A DNA stretch of 11,499 bases from Gammaproteobacteria bacterium (GTDB lineage: Bacteria; Pseudomonadota; Gammaproteobacteria; UBA11654), in the NCBI GenBank assembly GCA_002718375.1, contig PBEI01000021.1:35368-46866 (forward strand), read 5' to 3'. A program made the position numbers and the translations under genes. Within the stretch, counting starts at the first letter, position 1; each line of letters opens with the position of its first letter. Under the pieces are notes generated by a model. The model was not told where the DNA came from. It did not search any database and saw nothing but the letters and a program-made list of their open reading frames with translations. Shown here piece by piece: positions 1-10,300 of the stretch.

Positions 1-90
1 CGAGTATGAAAGTGATCCGTAATTTTTACCGATCATAAGTATGATTAAGCCGGATATAATGGGTACCCAAATCATCAAATCGAGAATCAT
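1..90 (-). CDS. nuoM: NADH-quinone oxidoreductase subunit M, N-terminal fragment (runs off window)
   Basis: This is the first 30 codons of an open frame that continues past the window edge. NuoM is one of the three antiporter-like proton-pumping subunits in the membrane arm of complex I. The ATG (90-88) shares an ATGA overlap with the nuoL stop (89-87), the usual sign of translational coupling. The visible peptide begins MILDLMIWVPIISGLIILMI and continues GKNYGSLSYS. That is a hydrophobic first transmembrane helix followed by a short polar turn, as in the N-terminus of NuoM proteins. A weak GGTGG sits 6 nt before the ATG. The identity rests on position directly after nuoL plus this N-terminal resemblance. 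The catalytic Glu and Lys residues lie outside the window and cannot be checked. Confidence 0.88.
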   Translation of the reverse strand, partial: MILDLMIWVPIISGLIILMIGKNYGSLSYS

Positions 91-2036
91 GATGCACCAC
101 CAAGATCTAGTATTGTCCATGCCAAGAAAATTGCCAGGCCAAGAATCATCATTAGGGCATAGTGATATATATAACCTGTTTGAATTCCTTTAATCCTGTT
201 GGCGATATTTCCGATCCTATAAGCAGTCCCATTAACAATGAAATTATCGATGGTCTTTATATCTCCCACTTTCCATAAAAGATCACCGATGTTGCGAGCC
301 TGTTTTGCAAAAACGTTCTCGTATAAATCATCAAAATAATATTTATTGTCTAGGAGACGATAAATGAATGTAGATTTATAAGTTTCATCATGGAGAATAC
401 CCGGTTTTTGGATATATAGGATATACGCTGTAGCGACCCCAAATAATGCAATGTATATCACTGGGCTTGAAAATGCATGGATCAAGAAGCCGTAAGCAGA
501 GGTGAATTCATATCCGAAAATCTGGTATGCATCAGGCTGCGAAATGGCAGTTGTAAAATATGAACCAAAAACCATAGGACCAACCGTAGGCCAGGCAATG
601 ATTACTGATGGAATTGCCAACAATACTAAGGGAAGCGTAATTGATAACGGTGACTCTTTAACATCATGGTGATGTTCATCCAATGCACCATGAAATACTT
701 TGAAAAACAGTCTGAACGTATACAGTGCTGTAATGAAAACCCCAATTAAAACTGATGCGTATGCAAAACCCGAGCCAATAATATCTGCATGACCAATCGC
801 TTCAATCAATGCATCTTTTGAGAAAAAGCCAGAAAATCCGGGGAACCCTATTAATGCCAATGATCCGATCAGTGATGTCACATAAGTGATTGGTAATTTG
901 TTCTTCAATCCACCCATTTTCCTGATGTCTTGCTCATGGTGTAATGCAACAATGACAGATCCTGCTGCTAGAAATAGTAACGCTTTAAAAAAAGCATGAG
1001 TCATCAAGTGGAATAAACTGGCAGAGTATGCAGAAACACCAGCAGCAGCAACCATATATCCCAGTTGAGAGAGCGTTGAATATGCGACAACTCGTTTAAT
1101 ATCATTTTGAATCAAACCCAGGATGCCAGTAAACAATGCGGTAGTTGCTCCAATAATCAGAACAAATGAGAGTGCTGTAGTGGAAAGTTCAAATAATGGA
1201 GACATTCTTGCAAGTAAGAAAACGCCAGCAGTGACCATGGTTGCTGCATGTATAAGCGCCGATATTGGTGTTGGACCTTCCATTGAATCTGGCAGCCATA
1301 CATGAAGCGGCATTTGTGCAGATTTACCCATTGCTCCACCGAATAATAGGATGCAAGCTGCAGTCAGTGCAGAAACGGGCAGAGTACTTGTCAATAGTAA
1401 CTCAGTTTGAGCAATCTCTTGTGAGTTTGAAAAAACAGCATAATAATCAAGCGAACCAGTGATTGAAAAGATAATACCTATACCCAGGATGAGAGATAAA
1501 TCCCCTACTCTATTCACAATAAATGCTTTTAAATTTGCCTTGATTGCAGATTCTTTGGTGTACCAAAAACCGATGAGCAGATACGACATCACGCCGACAG
1601 CCTCCCAACCAAAGAATAATTGCAGGAAGTTATTTGACATCACTAGGCTCAACATTGAGAAGGTAAATAGACTGATGTATGAGAAAAACCGATGATATCC
1701 AGGATCATCATGCATATACCCTATTGTATAAACATGAACCATCAATGATACAAAGGTTACAACCACCATCATACTGGCCGTGAGATTATCAATGAGAAGC
1801 CCTACATGAAATGACTGATCTCCAATATTCAGCCATGTATAAATATTTTGATTGATGACAGCGGATGTTTCAAGGATCTCAAGGGCGATGATGCAAGATA
1901 AAACAAAAGAGATACTGACACCTATTATGGTGACAAGGTTAACAAAATTCTTACCAAATGATTTACCAAGGAATGCAGCCATGATTCCACCAAATAGTGG
2001 CGATAAGAGTGCAATAAGACTACATTCAAGCATCAT
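87..2036 (-). CDS. nuoL: NADH-quinone oxidoreductase subunit L (antiporter-like proton channel)
   Basis: NuoL is the distal antiporter-like subunit of the complex I membrane arm. It moves protons across the inner membrane and carries the long lateral helix that runs back along the arm. The 649-residue product is of normal or slightly long length and is almost entirely hydrophobic. Key residues are present: Glu145 in FFGWEAVGVMSYLLIGFWY, Lys238 in GGAMGKSAQMPLHVWLPD, Lys407 in GFFSKD. These match E. coli Glu144, Lys229 and Lys399 of the proton path. The polar histidine-rich stretch DEHHHDVKES is a loop. The C-terminal portion ends in a hydrophobic helix (ALMMILGLAIFLAWTI), consistent with the lateral helix plus final transmembrane anchor. 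The gene starts 2 nt after nuoK and overlaps nuoM by 4 nt. The second codon is also ATG, so the start may be 3 nt later. No strong ribosome binding site is visible (GAG 9 nt upstream), so coupling to nuoK is likely. Confidence 0.97.
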   Translation of the reverse strand: MMLECSLIALLSPLFGGIMAAFLGKSFGKNFVNLVTIIGVSISFVLSCIIALEILETSAVINQNIYTWLNIGDQSFHVGLLIDNLTASMMVVVTFVSLMVHVYTIGYMHDDPGYHRFFSYISLFTFSMLSLVMSNNFLQLFFGWEAVGVMSYLLIGFWYTKESAIKANLKAFIVNRVGDLSLILGIGIIFSITGSLDYYAVFSNSQEIAQTELLLTSTLPVSALTAACILLFGGAMGKSAQMPLHVWLPDSMEGPTPISALIHAATMVTAGVFLLARMSPLFELSTTALSFVLIIGATTALFTGILGLIQNDIKRVVAYSTLSQLGYMVAAAGVSAYSASLFHLMTHAFFKALLFLAAGSVIVALHHEQDIRKMGGLKNKLPITYVTSLIGSLALIGFPGFSGFFSKDALIEAIGHADIIGSGFAYASVLIGVFITALYTFRLFFKVFHGALDEHHHDVKESPLSITLPLVLLAIPSVIIAWPTVGPMVFGSYFTTAISQPDAYQIFGYEFTSAYGFLIHAFSSPVIYIALFGVATAYILYIQKPGILHDETYKSTFIYRLLDNKYYFDDLYENVFAKQARNIGDLLWKVGDIKTIDNFIVNGTAYRIGNIANRIKGIQTGYIYHYALMMILGLAIFLAWTILDLGGAS

Positions 2037-2038
2037 AT

Positions 2039-2344
2039 TTAATTTCTCAGCTTATTGAGTTCGCCAACAGATATTGACTTCTTGTTTCGATATAGGGCAA
2101 CTAAAATCGCAAGACCGATTGCAGCTTCAGCAGCAGCGACTGTTAATATAAAAAAAACAAAGACCTGGCCAGATAGATCCTGCAAGAAATGCGAAAAAGC
2201 GATGAAATTAAAATTGACTGATATCAGCAACAGCTCAGTACACATCATAACAATGATGATATTTTTTCGGTTGATGACGATTCCTGTGATTCCTATCGAG
2301 AATATTATGGCTGATAACGTCAAATAAGATTGTAAGGTTAGCAT
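2039..2344 (-). CDS. nuoK: NADH-quinone oxidoreductase subunit K
   Basis: NuoK is a small three-helix membrane subunit homologous to MrpC and mitochondrial ND4L, and it forms part of the central proton path of complex I. The 101-residue length is typical. The two conserved membrane glutamates are present: Glu37 in [12 protein letters not shown] and Glu73 in [13 protein letters not shown]. They correspond to E. coli Glu36 and Glu72, which are needed for activity. The ATG overlaps the nuoJ TGA by one base (TGATG). A good ribosome binding site, AGAGG (2354-2358), lies 9 nt upstream inside the end of nuoJ. Only 2 nt separate the TAA stop from nuoL. The short hydrophilic C-terminus ([15 protein letters not shown]) is expected on the cytoplasmic side. 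Confidence 0.97.
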   Translation of the reverse strand: MLTLQSYLTLSAIIFSIGITGIVINRKNIIIVMMCTELLLISVNFNFIAFSHFLQDLSGQVFVFFILTVAAAEAAIGLAILVALYRNKKSISVGELNKLRN

Positions 2345-2943
2345 CAGTCTAGACCTCTTTTGATATCAACCATTCTTAATCGTTGTTTTGGATCTGCAGA
2401 AATTTGATCACGCGCTACTTGTTTCTTAACATTCTTTCTTGTTCGCAGTGTCAGAGATATTGAAACGATAATTGCTAAAAGGAGTATGAAACCGGCGATC
2501 TCAAATGAAAGAATATATTTGGTAAACAATTCAGTTCCCAATAGAAGAGTATTATCAACAGATAAAGCTGAATCTTTCATTGATTCTAGACCAGAGAACT
2601 GATCAGACTGAATCCAATATAATGCAATGAGTTCAGCCGCTACAACTAAACCCAAGAAGATTGCAATGGGTGCAATTTTAGTGAAACCTGATCTTTCTTC
2701 TTCCGCATGAATATTGAGCATCATGATTACAAATAAGAACAAAACCATAACTGCTCCAACATAGACAAGCACTAGAACTATTGCTAAGAATTCAGCCTCA
2801 AGAAGGAGCCATAATAGTCCTGTTGTAATAAAAGCCAAGATAAGGGATACAGCAGAATAGACTGGGTTTTTAAAAAGAATCACTCCTAAAGAGGCGCAAA
2901 TGAGAACAGAAGCAAATGCATAAAATATGACCTCTAATAGCAT
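2344..2943 (-). CDS. nuoJ: NADH-quinone oxidoreductase subunit J
   Basis: NuoJ is the bacterial counterpart of mitochondrial ND6, a membrane subunit between NuoH/NuoA and NuoK. Its third helix carries the flexible bulge thought to transmit quinone reduction to the proton channels. The product is 199 residues, within the usual range. The signature helix [20 protein letters not shown] is at about residues 58-77, with conserved Tyr61 (E. coli Tyr59). Helices precede it ([20 protein letters not shown]; residues 31-48), and two further hydrophobic segments follow near residues 93-111 and 145-165. The tail is basic and soluble ([14 protein letters not shown], then a short segment ending DIKRGLD). 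The ATG overlaps the nuoI TAA by one base (TAATG), with GAGG 8 nt upstream. It overlaps nuoK by one base. Confidence 0.96.
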   Translation of the reverse strand: MLLEVIFYAFASVLICASLGVILFKNPVYSAVSLILAFITTGLLWLLLEAEFLAIVLVLVYVGAVMVLFLFVIMMLNIHAEEERSGFTKIAPIAIFLGLVVAAELIALYWIQSDQFSGLESMKDSALSVDNTLLLGTELFTKYILSFEIAGFILLLAIIVSISLTLRTRKNVKKQVARDQISADPKQRLRMVDIKRGLD

Positions 2944-3428
2944 TACCTATACCTCGAATCTTTCTTCTTATTCTCGATCGTTTGTTCTCGATATTGATCA
3001 CCGGTTGCAAGTAGCATTTCTTTTGTTTGAACCCTTTGTTCATTTTCTGTCATGTGATATTCAAATATATCTGTCTCAACAATGGAGTCCACAGGACATG
3101 CCTCTTCGCAAAACCCGCAGTAAATGCACTTAAAGGCATCGATTTCAAACTTAGTGGTTCTTCTGGAGCCGTCAGCTCTCTCCTCTGATTCTATTGAAAT
3201 TGCTTGCGCCGGACATACAGCAGAACAAAGTTTGCATGCAATGCATCTTTCTTCTCCGTTGTCATACCTCATAAGTGCCAACTTTCCTCTGAATCTTGGT
3301 GACAACGGTGTCTTTACTTCGGGGTATTGGACGGTTACTTTGCGTCTAAAAAAAGCTTTAAGTGTAACGATAAAACCCTTTATAAAATCGATCAATGTAA
3401 GTTTCTTAATTAACTGAATGATATTCAT
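2943..3428 (-). CDS. nuoI: NADH-quinone oxidoreductase subunit I (two [4Fe-4S] clusters)
   Basis: NuoI is the ferredoxin-like subunit that carries clusters N6a and N6b, passing electrons from the NuoG side to cluster N2 in NuoB. Both binding motifs are complete: [12 protein letters not shown] (Cys62, 65, 68, 72) and [12 protein letters not shown] (Cys101, 104, 107, 111). An amphipathic N-terminal stretch ([20 protein letters not shown]) fits the part that lies on the membrane surface against NuoH. The open frame extends upstream to 3515, but the start chosen is the ATG at 3428-3426. It has GGAG (3435-3438) 6 nt upstream, makes an ATGA overlap with the nuoH stop, and gives 161 residues beginning MNIIQLIKK, the normal size. 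The upstream 29 codons lie inside nuoH and look like read-through. The last 20 or so residues are charged and variable. Confidence 0.96.
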   Translation of the reverse strand: MNIIQLIKKLTLIDFIKGFIVTLKAFFRRKVTVQYPEVKTPLSPRFRGKLALMRYDNGEERCIACKLCSAVCPAQAISIESEERADGSRRTTKFEIDAFKCIYCGFCEEACPVDSIVETDIFEYHMTENEQRVQTKEMLLATGDQYREQTIENKKKDSRYR

Positions 3429-4495
3429 GTCACACTCCAAGGCCCAATCTGCATAACGAACATGACGCATTCGACACCAATCCAAACGATGGTTATAGGT
3501 ATAAGCACTTTCCACCCCAAAGACATTAACTGATCATATCTGTATCTAGGAAATGATGCCCTCAACCAAATAAAAACAAACAAAAAGAACACTGTTTTTA
3601 ACAGTAACCAAAATATGCTTGGCTCTGTTATGAATGAAAATACCGATGATTCTAATACTGAAATGCCTGCAAAGAAACTCTCCCAACCGCCCAGGAACAT
3701 AATAGATGTGAGGACAGATATGAGAGCCATATTGATGTATTCAGCAAGAAAAAATATTGCAAACCCAATCCCCGAGTACTCGACATGGAAACCAGCAACA
3801 ATTTCGGCCTCTCCTTCTGCGAGATCAAAAGGATGTCGATTTGTCTCAGCTATACCAGAAATAAAGTAAACGATGAACAATGGAAAAAGAGGAATCCAAA
3901 ACCAACTGAGTACACCGCCGGATTGTGCAGCAACAATTTCTCCAAGCTTCAGACTCCCACCAGCCATGAGAACACCAACCAGTGCAAATCCCATAGCAAT
4001 TTCATATGCAACCATTTGAGCGGCTGCTCTCATTGAACCCAAAAACGCATATTTTGAATTAGAAGCCCATCCAGCAAGTATTACCCCATAGACACCAAAA
4101 GAAGTAAGTGCCAATAAGTAAAGCAATCCTGCATTAATGTCTGCGATGATGAATTCTGGACTAAAAGGTATGACTGCCCAAGCGGCAAGTGCTGGTATTA
4201 AAAGCAGTAATGGTGAAAGTAAGAAGAAGAACCGATCAGCCTTATCAGGGATAATAACTTCCTTTAGCAGTAATTTGATCGTGTCAGCAATTGATTGAAG
4301 AGTTCCTTTTGGTCCGACTCGATTTGGCCCCACTCTGGCATGCATGTAACCGATTACTTTTCTTTCAAAGTAAACCAAGAAAACAACGGTTAGAATCAAA
4401 CAAATTGTGACGATCGCAATTTGCAACAGTGACCATATGAGATTAACCCATTGAGGTTCTAAAAATGATAGAAAAGATACTAGGAAGTCTTTCAT
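3425..4495 (-). CDS. nuoH: NADH-quinone oxidoreductase subunit H
   Basis: NuoH (ND1 homologue) is the membrane subunit that forms most of the quinone-binding chamber at the joint of the two arms of complex I. The 356-residue product has about eight hydrophobic segments. It carries the family's conserved blocks: [20 protein letters not shown] (residues 44-63), [16 protein letters not shown] (154-169) and [20 protein letters not shown] (217-236), followed by HVEYSG. The acidic residues in the last block line the quinone cavity or the proton link in known structures. Most homologues read APFDLPE where this protein reads HPFDLAE, a minor variation. The ATG overlaps the nuoG TAA by one base (TAATG). 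An AGGAAGG run lies about 12 nt upstream, rather far, so coupling with nuoG may matter. It overlaps nuoI by 4 nt. Confidence 0.97.
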   Translation of the reverse strand: MKDFLVSFLSFLEPQWVNLIWSLLQIAIVTICLILTVVFLVYFERKVIGYMHARVGPNRVGPKGTLQSIADTIKLLLKEVIIPDKADRFFFLLSPLLLLIPALAAWAVIPFSPEFIIADINAGLLYLLALTSFGVYGVILAGWASNSKYAFLGSMRAAAQMVAYEIAMGFALVGVLMAGGSLKLGEIVAAQSGGVLSWFWIPLFPLFIVYFISGIAETNRHPFDLAEGEAEIVAGFHVEYSGIGFAIFFLAEYINMALISVLTSIMFLGGWESFFAGISVLESSVFSFITEPSIFWLLLKTVFFLFVFIWLRASFPRYRYDQLMSLGWKVLIPITIVWIGVECVMFVMQIGPWSVT

Positions 4496-6633
4496 TATGT
4501 TTTCATGCCTTCCTTGGTCTCTTGCAGTGGCTTAGATCGTCTTAGAATATTGTCAATGTTGTACATATTGAATTCATTCTGATTATAAGGATTAAGGCTT
4601 GATTCTCTATTCTCTGGAATCAGAGAAATTCTTTCAGAAGAATTCATAATCATGTCTATTCCACTTTGAATAAAGTTGTTAATTTCCTCAATTGAATGTG
4701 ATTGAATACCCATACCCATATAGAGCGAAAACAGGACTTCTGTATTACTAAATTGTTTCGAGCCAATGATTTGATTGTGACTGAATAACTGGTTCCTCAA
4801 TTCAAGATTAATCATGGAACCACTGCTTTCATAGTGTGTATTTATTGGAATTATGATGTCAGCATGCTCTTCAAAATATTCATTCATATATGGTGTAAAA
4901 ATTATGAGATTTTCTGCAGACTTCATGCAATCAATCAATTCAGTTTTGTAAATTGTGTCATTTGGTTCTATACCATACATAATCAGTACATCATGATTTG
5001 TCTGAACAATTTCAGAGAGATTTTGGATATTTCTAGCTGAATCATTCAGCAAGTGATGCATTGAAGCACCGATCGAATTAGAACCTTCTGATATTTCACA
5101 AAGGTTTGTCTGGCATACAGATGTAAGTATATGAGTATATGATCTTATGAGCTGATAATTCTTACTCGAGTAGGCGCTCAAACCCAATATCACTAGACTG
5201 TTTTCTTGACACATTGATGCAGCAACTTTTTCATGCTCTGTTGTTGGCTCACCGATTAAATCCAGATGATCAGCAATATTATTTGGTAGGTGATTTTTGG
5301 TGAGGTTGATTGCAGCTTTAAGCACCAATCCTAATTCATTTATCCAATCATCACATGAAAGATCTTGGTGTACATTAAAGTGATATTCAGATTCCTTAAT
5401 ATTAATAGTATGAATCGATGCTCCACTCTCAGCTGATTTCTTTACACGATGAGCTAGTATTGGAGTTTCTTTTCTGAGTTCTGAGCCAACAATAAGTATA
5501 TTCTTCATGCTATCTACATCTGAAAGCTTGATATTCATATGAGGTATAAAACGTTTATCTATTTCATTTGAGAATTCTCCTTGTCTCAATCTAGAATCAA
5601 TCGACTCGATTCCAACTTGATGACAAAAGTCTGACAAAAGGTATTGCTCTTCTGTCGATATACTTGGGGAGAATAATACGCCAATAGATTGATCATTATT
5701 TTTAGCTGATTCAACGAGTTCGACTGTTTTATCAATTGCGATTGATAATTTTGACTCATTTAAACCTTGATCTGTCCTGATTAATGTATCTGATATTCTG
5801 TCTTCAGAATAAATGCCATCAAAACCAAAGCGGTCTCTATCAGCTATCCATGTTTCATTGATCTCTGGATTATTTTTAGGAACGATTCTGCGAATGATGT
5901 CATTTTTTTTATGCACCATGATGTTTGTACCAATACAGTCATGAGGTGAAATGCTCTCAACTTGATCCAATTCCCATGTTCTATCTGTGTATCGATAAGG
6001 TTTATTATTTAGTGCACCAACAGGACATAGATCAATGATGTTACCTGATAATTCATGGTCAACAGTTTGAGCAACATATGTACTGATATTGGAATCCTCT
6101 CCTCTACCAATAGTTCCTAGCTCTTGAATTCCAGCAATTTCAGTGCCAAAACGAACACATCGTGTACACATGATGCACCTTGTCATATCCGTAGATACAA
6201 GTGAGCCTAGATCATCATTCTTTTTTGTTTGTTTTTGTATATCAAATCTGGATTCATTTTTACCATATGTATAAGCAAGGTCTTGGAGCTCACATTCACC
6301 ACCTTGATCGCATATTGGACAATCAAGCGGATGATTGATGAGTAAGAATTCCATTGTGGATTCCTGAGCTGTTTTTGCAGATTGTGATTTGGTTTTTACA
6401 ACCATCCCATCAGTGACTGGAGTGGCACATGCTGGAAGTGCATTCTTTGAATTCTCAACTTCAACAAGACACATTCTGCAATTGGCAGCAATAGATAGTT
6501 TTTCGTGATAACAGAAACGTGGCACATAAGTACCGATTTTATCAGTCAGCTCGATTAACATTTGGCCCGGTTGAGCATCGTGCTCTACTCCATCAATGGT
6601 CACTATGATTTTTTTATTCTCTTCCACAATCAT
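4495..6633 (-). CDS. nuoG: NADH-quinone oxidoreductase subunit G (Fe-S subunit, divergent C-terminal half)
   Basis: NuoG is the large Fe-S subunit of the NADH-oxidising module and carries electrons from NuoF towards NuoI. The N-terminal 270 residues are well conserved. The [2Fe-2S] cluster N1b has Cys41, 52, 55 and 69. N5 has His101, Cys105, Cys108 and Cys114 ([14 protein letters not shown]). N4 has Cys153, 156, 159 and 203 ([15 protein letters not shown]). The extra cluster N7 of E. coli and Thermus is absent: only Cys233 remains in that stretch. Residues from about 290 are a degenerate molybdopterin-oxidoreductase-like domain. It is recognisable from patches such as [40 protein letters not shown] (591-610) and the end pattern [14 protein letters not shown]. 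This half is rich in Asn, Ser and Ile. At 712 residues the protein is shorter than many proteobacterial homologues. No clear ribosome binding site is seen, but the start overlaps the nuoF stop by 4 nt. Confidence 0.95.
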   Translation of the reverse strand: MIVEENKKIIVTIDGVEHDAQPGQMLIELTDKIGTYVPRFCYHEKLSIAANCRMCLVEVENSKNALPACATPVTDGMVVKTKSQSAKTAQESTMEFLLINHPLDCPICDQGGECELQDLAYTYGKNESRFDIQKQTKKNDDLGSLVSTDMTRCIMCTRCVRFGTEIAGIQELGTIGRGEDSNISTYVAQTVDHELSGNIIDLCPVGALNNKPYRYTDRTWELDQVESISPHDCIGTNIMVHKKNDIIRRIVPKNNPEINETWIADRDRFGFDGIYSEDRISDTLIRTDQGLNESKLSIAIDKTVELVESAKNNDQSIGVLFSPSISTEEQYLLSDFCHQVGIESIDSRLRQGEFSNEIDKRFIPHMNIKLSDVDSMKNILIVGSELRKETPILAHRVKKSAESGASIHTINIKESEYHFNVHQDLSCDDWINELGLVLKAAINLTKNHLPNNIADHLDLIGEPTTEHEKVAASMCQENSLVILGLSAYSSKNYQLIRSYTHILTSVCQTNLCEISEGSNSIGASMHHLLNDSARNIQNLSEIVQTNHDVLIMYGIEPNDTIYKTELIDCMKSAENLIIFTPYMNEYFEEHADIIIPINTHYESSGSMINLELRNQLFSHNQIIGSKQFSNTEVLFSLYMGMGIQSHSIEEINNFIQSGIDMIMNSSERISLIPENRESSLNPYNQNEFNMYNIDNILRRSKPLQETKEGMKT

Positions 6634-7913
6634 GCAGCCATTGTTTTACCGTTATTTTTAATCATGTATTCAAATTCATGATGATAATGTTTTAAGAAAC
6701 TTTGTACTGGCCAAGCTGAAGCATCTCCGAAGGCACAAATCGTATTACCTTCAATTCGTCCTGCCACATCTTCAAGCAATGCCAAGTCACTCTCTTTACC
6801 CTGTCCATTTGTAATGCGATCGAGAATACGGTAAAGCCAACCCGTTCCTTCTCTACATGGAGTGCACTGACCACAACTCTCTGCATAGTAGAATCTTGAA
6901 ATTCTTTTCAATAAATTAACCATGCATGTCCCTTCTGATATGACAACCATGGCCCCAGTTCCAAGAGCAGAATCTACTTCTTGAAGTGATTCATAATCCA
7001 TTTTGCAATTTTCTATAATATTACCTGGTAATACTTTTGTTGATGAACCACCTGGTATAACTGCTTTCAGCTCTTTACCATCAAGAATACCTCCTGCAAC
7101 TTCAATAACTTCTTTAAATGAGATACCCAAAGGAAGTTCATAGTTGCCGGGTTTATTTACGTGTCCCGATATTGAGAATATTAGAGTTCCGGGTGATTTT
7201 TCTGTGCCAAAATCTGCATACCATTTAGGGCCATTTTCAAGAATCTTAGGAATGCTTGCGAGCGTTTGAGTATTGTTAACAGTTGTTGGCTTTCCATATA
7301 GCCCGAAGTTCGCTGGGAAAGGTGGTTTGAATCGAGGTTTTCCTTGTTTACCCTCTAATGATTCAAGTAATCCTGTTTCTTCTCCACATATATATGCACC
7401 TGCACCTAGAAAGTTATGTAAGTCGAAATCTATACCAGAATTCAAAATATTCATACCCAGTAAACCTGCATCATAAGCTTCTTTAACAGCTGCTTCAATT
7501 CGAGGGTAGCATTCAAGCATAAACTCTCCTCTGACATAGTTATACCCAACTGTTGCCCCTATTGCGTATCCTGCTATCGCCATTCCTTCAACTAATGCAT
7601 GCGGGTTATATTTCAAAATATCTCTGTCATGGCAGGTACCTGGCTCGCTCTCATCAGAATTACAAACGATATATTTCTGATCGTCATTTTTAGGCATGAA
7701 GCTCCATTTGAGACCAGTAGGAAATCCAGCGCCACCTCTACCTCTGAGTCCTGATTTTTTGACTTCTTCAATGACCCAATCTGTGCTTTTTTTTGTTTGA
7801 TTAGCAAGTATATTCTTCCAAACACTATAACCACCTTGCTTTATATACTGATCTATTGTCCATGAGTCAGATTCATTAACATTGGAATATATGACTTGAT
7901 TATATTTACTCAC
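6630..7913 (-). CDS. nuoF: NADH-quinone oxidoreductase subunit F (NADH- and FMN-binding)
   Basis: NuoF is the entry point of complex I. It binds NADH and FMN on the cytoplasmic tip and passes electrons to cluster N3. Visible features are the glycine-rich FMN motif [13 protein letters not shown] (residues 58-70), the acidic [16 protein letters not shown] block (85-100), the nucleotide-binding stretch [20 protein letters not shown] (169-188) followed by [10 protein letters not shown], and the N3 ligands Cys347, 350 and 353 ([14 protein letters not shown]) plus Cys393 (NTICAFGDA). The length of 427 residues is typical. The start is GTG at 7913-7911, making a GTGA overlap with the nuoE stop. The next in-frame methionine is residue 73, beyond the FMN motif, so GTG is the sensible start. 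The ribosome binding site is weak (GAG 7 nt upstream), which fits coupled translation. Confidence 0.97.
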   Translation of the reverse strand: MSKYNQVIYSNVNESDSWTIDQYIKQGGYSVWKNILANQTKKSTDWVIEEVKKSGLRGRGGAGFPTGLKWSFMPKNDDQKYIVCNSDESEPGTCHDRDILKYNPHALVEGMAIAGYAIGATVGYNYVRGEFMLECYPRIEAAVKEAYDAGLLGMNILNSGIDFDLHNFLGAGAYICGEETGLLESLEGKQGKPRFKPPFPANFGLYGKPTTVNNTQTLASIPKILENGPKWYADFGTEKSPGTLIFSISGHVNKPGNYELPLGISFKEVIEVAGGILDGKELKAVIPGGSSTKVLPGNIIENCKMDYESLQEVDSALGTGAMVVISEGTCMVNLLKRISRFYYAESCGQCTPCREGTGWLYRILDRITNGQGKESDLALLEDVAGRIEGNTICAFGDASAWPVQSFLKHYHHEFEYMIKNNGKTMAA

Positions 7914-8404
7914 GATTTGCTCATTAAATTATCTATGACTTCGTCTACTTTCTTTATATCAAGATCTTCAATATATACATGATCCACCATCATCATTGGT
8001 GCGCCTGTACATGCTGCGAGGCATTCTTCCTCCTTTTTTAGAAAAATTTTTCCATCAGGCGTTGATTCTCCGACATTTATGCCAAGCCTATTTTCTACAT
8101 AGCTCAGTATTTCATCAGAACCTCTGAGCATGCATGAAATATTTGTGCATATGGATATTTCATGTTTTCCAACTTTTTTTGTTTGAAACATTGAATAAAA
8201 TGAAGCAACTTCATATACATGAATCCTAGGGACATCAATGTACTCTGCGACTGCATCCATTAATTCGGATGTTAAAAAACCATGATTTTGATGCTGAGCA
8301 GCATGAAGAGAGCCAATAATAGCTGAGCGTTGTTTGTCATTTGGAAACTTTCCCAGCCAATGGTCGATTTCTTTAATGGTTTCAGATGTCAAAACTTCAT
8401 TCAT
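7910..8404 (-). CDS. nuoE: NADH-quinone oxidoreductase subunit E ([2Fe-2S] subunit)
   Basis: NuoE is the 24 kDa-type thioredoxin-fold subunit of the NADH-oxidising module. It holds the [2Fe-2S] cluster N1a next to FMN in NuoF. The four ligands are present in the usual spacing: Cys86 and Cys91 ([11 protein letters not shown]), Cys128 and Cys132 ([12 protein letters not shown]). The N-terminal half is a helical bundle with the family pattern [20 protein letters not shown] and [11 protein letters not shown]. At 164 residues the length is normal. The ATG lies 2 nt after the nuoD stop and has no good ribosome binding site, so ribosomes probably reinitiate from nuoD. It overlaps nuoF by 4 nt. Confidence 0.96.
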   Translation of the reverse strand: MNEVLTSETIKEIDHWLGKFPNDKQRSAIIGSLHAAQHQNHGFLTSELMDAVAEYIDVPRIHVYEVASFYSMFQTKKVGKHEISICTNISCMLRGSDEILSYVENRLGINVGESTPDGKIFLKKEEECLAACTGAPMMMVDHVYIEDLDIKKVDEVIDNLMSKS

Positions 8405-8406
8405 GT

Positions 8407-9657
8407 CTATCTATCAATTTCGCCGAAAACAATGTCTAGTGTGCCAATGATGGATACAACATCTGCCAACATATGTCCTTTTGACATTTCATCAATTGCT
8501 GCTAGATGTGCAAAGCTAGGCGCTCTGACTTTTAGTCGGTAGGGTTTATTTGCCCCATCAGAAAGTAAAAATACGCCAAACTCTCCTTTTGGATGCTCAA
8601 TAGCTTTGTAAGTGTTACCTTCAGGTACAGAATACCCTTCAGTAAAGTGTTTAAAATGATATATCAAAGACTCCATATCATGTTTCATTGAGTCTCTATT
8701 TGGCGCTCTATATTTGTGATCTTCAATCATGACTGGACCTGGGTTATCTCTCAGCCATTTGATGCATTGTTGGACGATGAGATTTGATTGTCTCATTTCT
8801 TCAACTCTGACTAGATAACGATCATAACAATCACCATTGACACCAACAGGGATTAAAAAGTCTAGTTCATTATATACCTCATAGCTTTGATTTCTTCTGA
8901 GATCCCATTCAATGCCAGAACCTCTAAGCATTGGACCGGTAAAACCAAGTTGCATGGCTCTTTCAGGTGCCACGACTCCGATATCTACGGTTCGTTGCTT
9001 CCATATCCTGTTGTCTGTAAGAAGGGTTTCATATTCATCTACAAGAGATGGAAATCGGTTTGTAAAGTCTTCAATGAAATCAAGCAATGAGCCATCGCGG
9101 TTATAGTTCAATTTTTTAACTTTTTTCTCAGATATGAACTTGTTTGCTTTGTATTTTGGCATCTCATCAGGTAGGTCACGATACACTCCACCAGGCCTGT
9201 AGTATGTTGCATGCATCCTTGCACCTGATACAGCTTCATATGCATCATATAGGTCCTCTCGTTCTCGAAAGGTATAGAGGAATAAAGCCATTGCGCCAAT
9301 ATCAAGACCATGACAACCCAACCATAATAAATGATTCATGATTCTTGTGATTTCATCGTACATGACTCTGATATATTGCGCCCTTTTGGGAGGTTCAATC
9401 TCTAATAGACTCTCGATTGCAAGAACATAGGGATGCTCACAACACATCATTGAAACATAGTCCATTCTATCCATGTATCCGATTGAATGATTAAACGGTT
9501 TGATTTCAGCAAGTTTTTCCGTGCCTCTGTGTAGAAGGCCGATGTGTGGGTCGAGATTTGTAATGACCTCACCGTCCATCTCCATAATTAACCTTAAAAC
9601 ACCATGCGCTGCTGGGTGTTGTGGACCAAAGTTAAGCGTTAGATTGCTTTCAGTCAT
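8407..9657 (-). CDS. nuoD: NADH-quinone oxidoreductase subunit D (49 kDa-type, quinone site)
   Basis: NuoD is the 49 kDa-type subunit, related to the [NiFe]-hydrogenase large subunit but without the metal site. With NuoB it forms the headgroup pocket where quinone is reduced. The N-terminus [20 protein letters not shown] is diagnostic. His18 and Tyr67 (in RMDYVSMM) occupy the positions of the quinone-contacting His and Tyr of Thermus Nqo4, with the same spacing of 49 residues. Other blocks are [19 protein letters not shown] and [16 protein letters not shown], and the C-terminus ends DIVFGEIDR as expected. Length is 416 residues. The ATG is preceded by AAGGG (9664-9668) at 6 nt and overlaps the nuoC end by 8 nt. 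NuoC and NuoD are separate here, unlike the fused NuoCD of enteric bacteria. Confidence 0.97.
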   Translation of the reverse strand: MTESNLTLNFGPQHPAAHGVLRLIMEMDGEVITNLDPHIGLLHRGTEKLAEIKPFNHSIGYMDRMDYVSMMCCEHPYVLAIESLLEIEPPKRAQYIRVMYDEITRIMNHLLWLGCHGLDIGAMALFLYTFREREDLYDAYEAVSGARMHATYYRPGGVYRDLPDEMPKYKANKFISEKKVKKLNYNRDGSLLDFIEDFTNRFPSLVDEYETLLTDNRIWKQRTVDIGVVAPERAMQLGFTGPMLRGSGIEWDLRRNQSYEVYNELDFLIPVGVNGDCYDRYLVRVEEMRQSNLIVQQCIKWLRDNPGPVMIEDHKYRAPNRDSMKHDMESLIYHFKHFTEGYSVPEGNTYKAIEHPKGEFGVFLLSDGANKPYRLKVRAPSFAHLAAIDEMSKGHMLADVVSIIGTLDIVFGEIDR

Positions 9658-10300
9658 TTCGATCCCTTATGACTCTTGGTACACCTGGTCGAGTAGATAT
9701 GGATACAGGCTGATATACAACCTCCTCCTTTTCTTCATCATATACCGCCTCGAGATTTCCATTGGTTGGGAAATCTTTTCTAAAAGGATGGCCAATGAAA
9801 CCATAATCAGTCAGAATCCTTCGAAGATCTGGATGGCCATCAAAATGAATTCCCATCAAATCAAAAGCTTCTCTCTCAAACCAATCTGCACTGCTCCAAA
9901 TATCAACAAGTGATGGCACTGATGGTGGATTGGACTCTGATGTAAAAACCTTCAAGGTTAATCTTTGATTATTTGAAACCGAGAGCAATTGATAAAAAAC
10001 AGCAAATCTGCCTTTAAACGTCTCGTCAATTTCAGGAATAATTGTTGGTTTGACTGCCCGAGAATAGCCTGTGCTGGTGGCATTATTCGTTTTCCAATCC
10101 ACATCGCCGTATGTCAGATAATCAACTGCAATGACATCCATTAATAATTCAAAAGATAGATTACTTTTAAGTGCTGTAGCCACTTCAATCAATTGCTCAG
10201 GATTTATTTTGATTTCAACATTAGACCGATTCATGGATACTTCAATTTCATATTTCTGAAGTACATCCTCTAAAGCCTTTGTGTCCGATTGCCTATCCAT
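9650..10300 (-). CDS. nuoC: NADH-quinone oxidoreductase subunit C (30 kDa-type)
   Basis: NuoC is the 30 kDa-type structural subunit of the peripheral arm that braces NuoD and NuoI and carries no cofactor. The C-terminal half holds the family signature: [19 protein letters not shown] (133-151), then [20 protein letters not shown] (153-172) and FRKDFP. The N-terminal 60 residues are variable, and the middle (about 67-97, [18 protein letters not shown] onwards) is the lineage-variable linker. The length of 216 residues matches stand-alone NuoC of beta- and gammaproteobacteria. The ATG lies 8 nt inside the end of nuoB, with only a purine-rich AAGAAG well upstream as a possible ribosome binding site. 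It overlaps nuoD by 8 nt. Confidence 0.96.
   Translation of the reverse strand: MDRQSDTKALEDVLQKYEIEVSMNRSNVEIKINPEQLIEVATALKSNLSFELLMDVIAVDYLTYGDVDWKTNNATSTGYSRAVKPTIIPEIDETFKGRFAVFYQLLSVSNNQRLTLKVFTSESNPPSVPSLVDIWSSADWFEREAFDLMGIHFDGHPDLRRILTDYGFIGHPFRKDFPTNGNLEAVYDEEKEEVVYQPVSISTRPGVPRVIRDRND

Noticed and set aside
3429..3515. A 29-codon upstream extension of nuoI.
   Set aside because: It lies inside nuoH, the encoded residues do not resemble NuoI, and the ATG at 3428 has a good ribosome binding site and an ATGA overlap with nuoH.
6215..6240. Recurrent TTTTTTGTTTG-like tracts (also near 7790 and 8175), considered as a dispersed repeat.
   Set aside because: They encode short Lys/Gln/Thr-rich stretches in nuoG, nuoF and nuoE in AT-rich DNA, with no shared flanks and no regular spacing.
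9500..9913. A 137-codon open frame on the plus strand, the longest one opposite the nuo genes.
   Set aside because: It lies fully antisense to the conserved nuoD and nuoC coding sequence, shows no recognisable domain, and has odd composition. Other plus-strand frames of 60-97 codons across the operon are shadows of the same kind.
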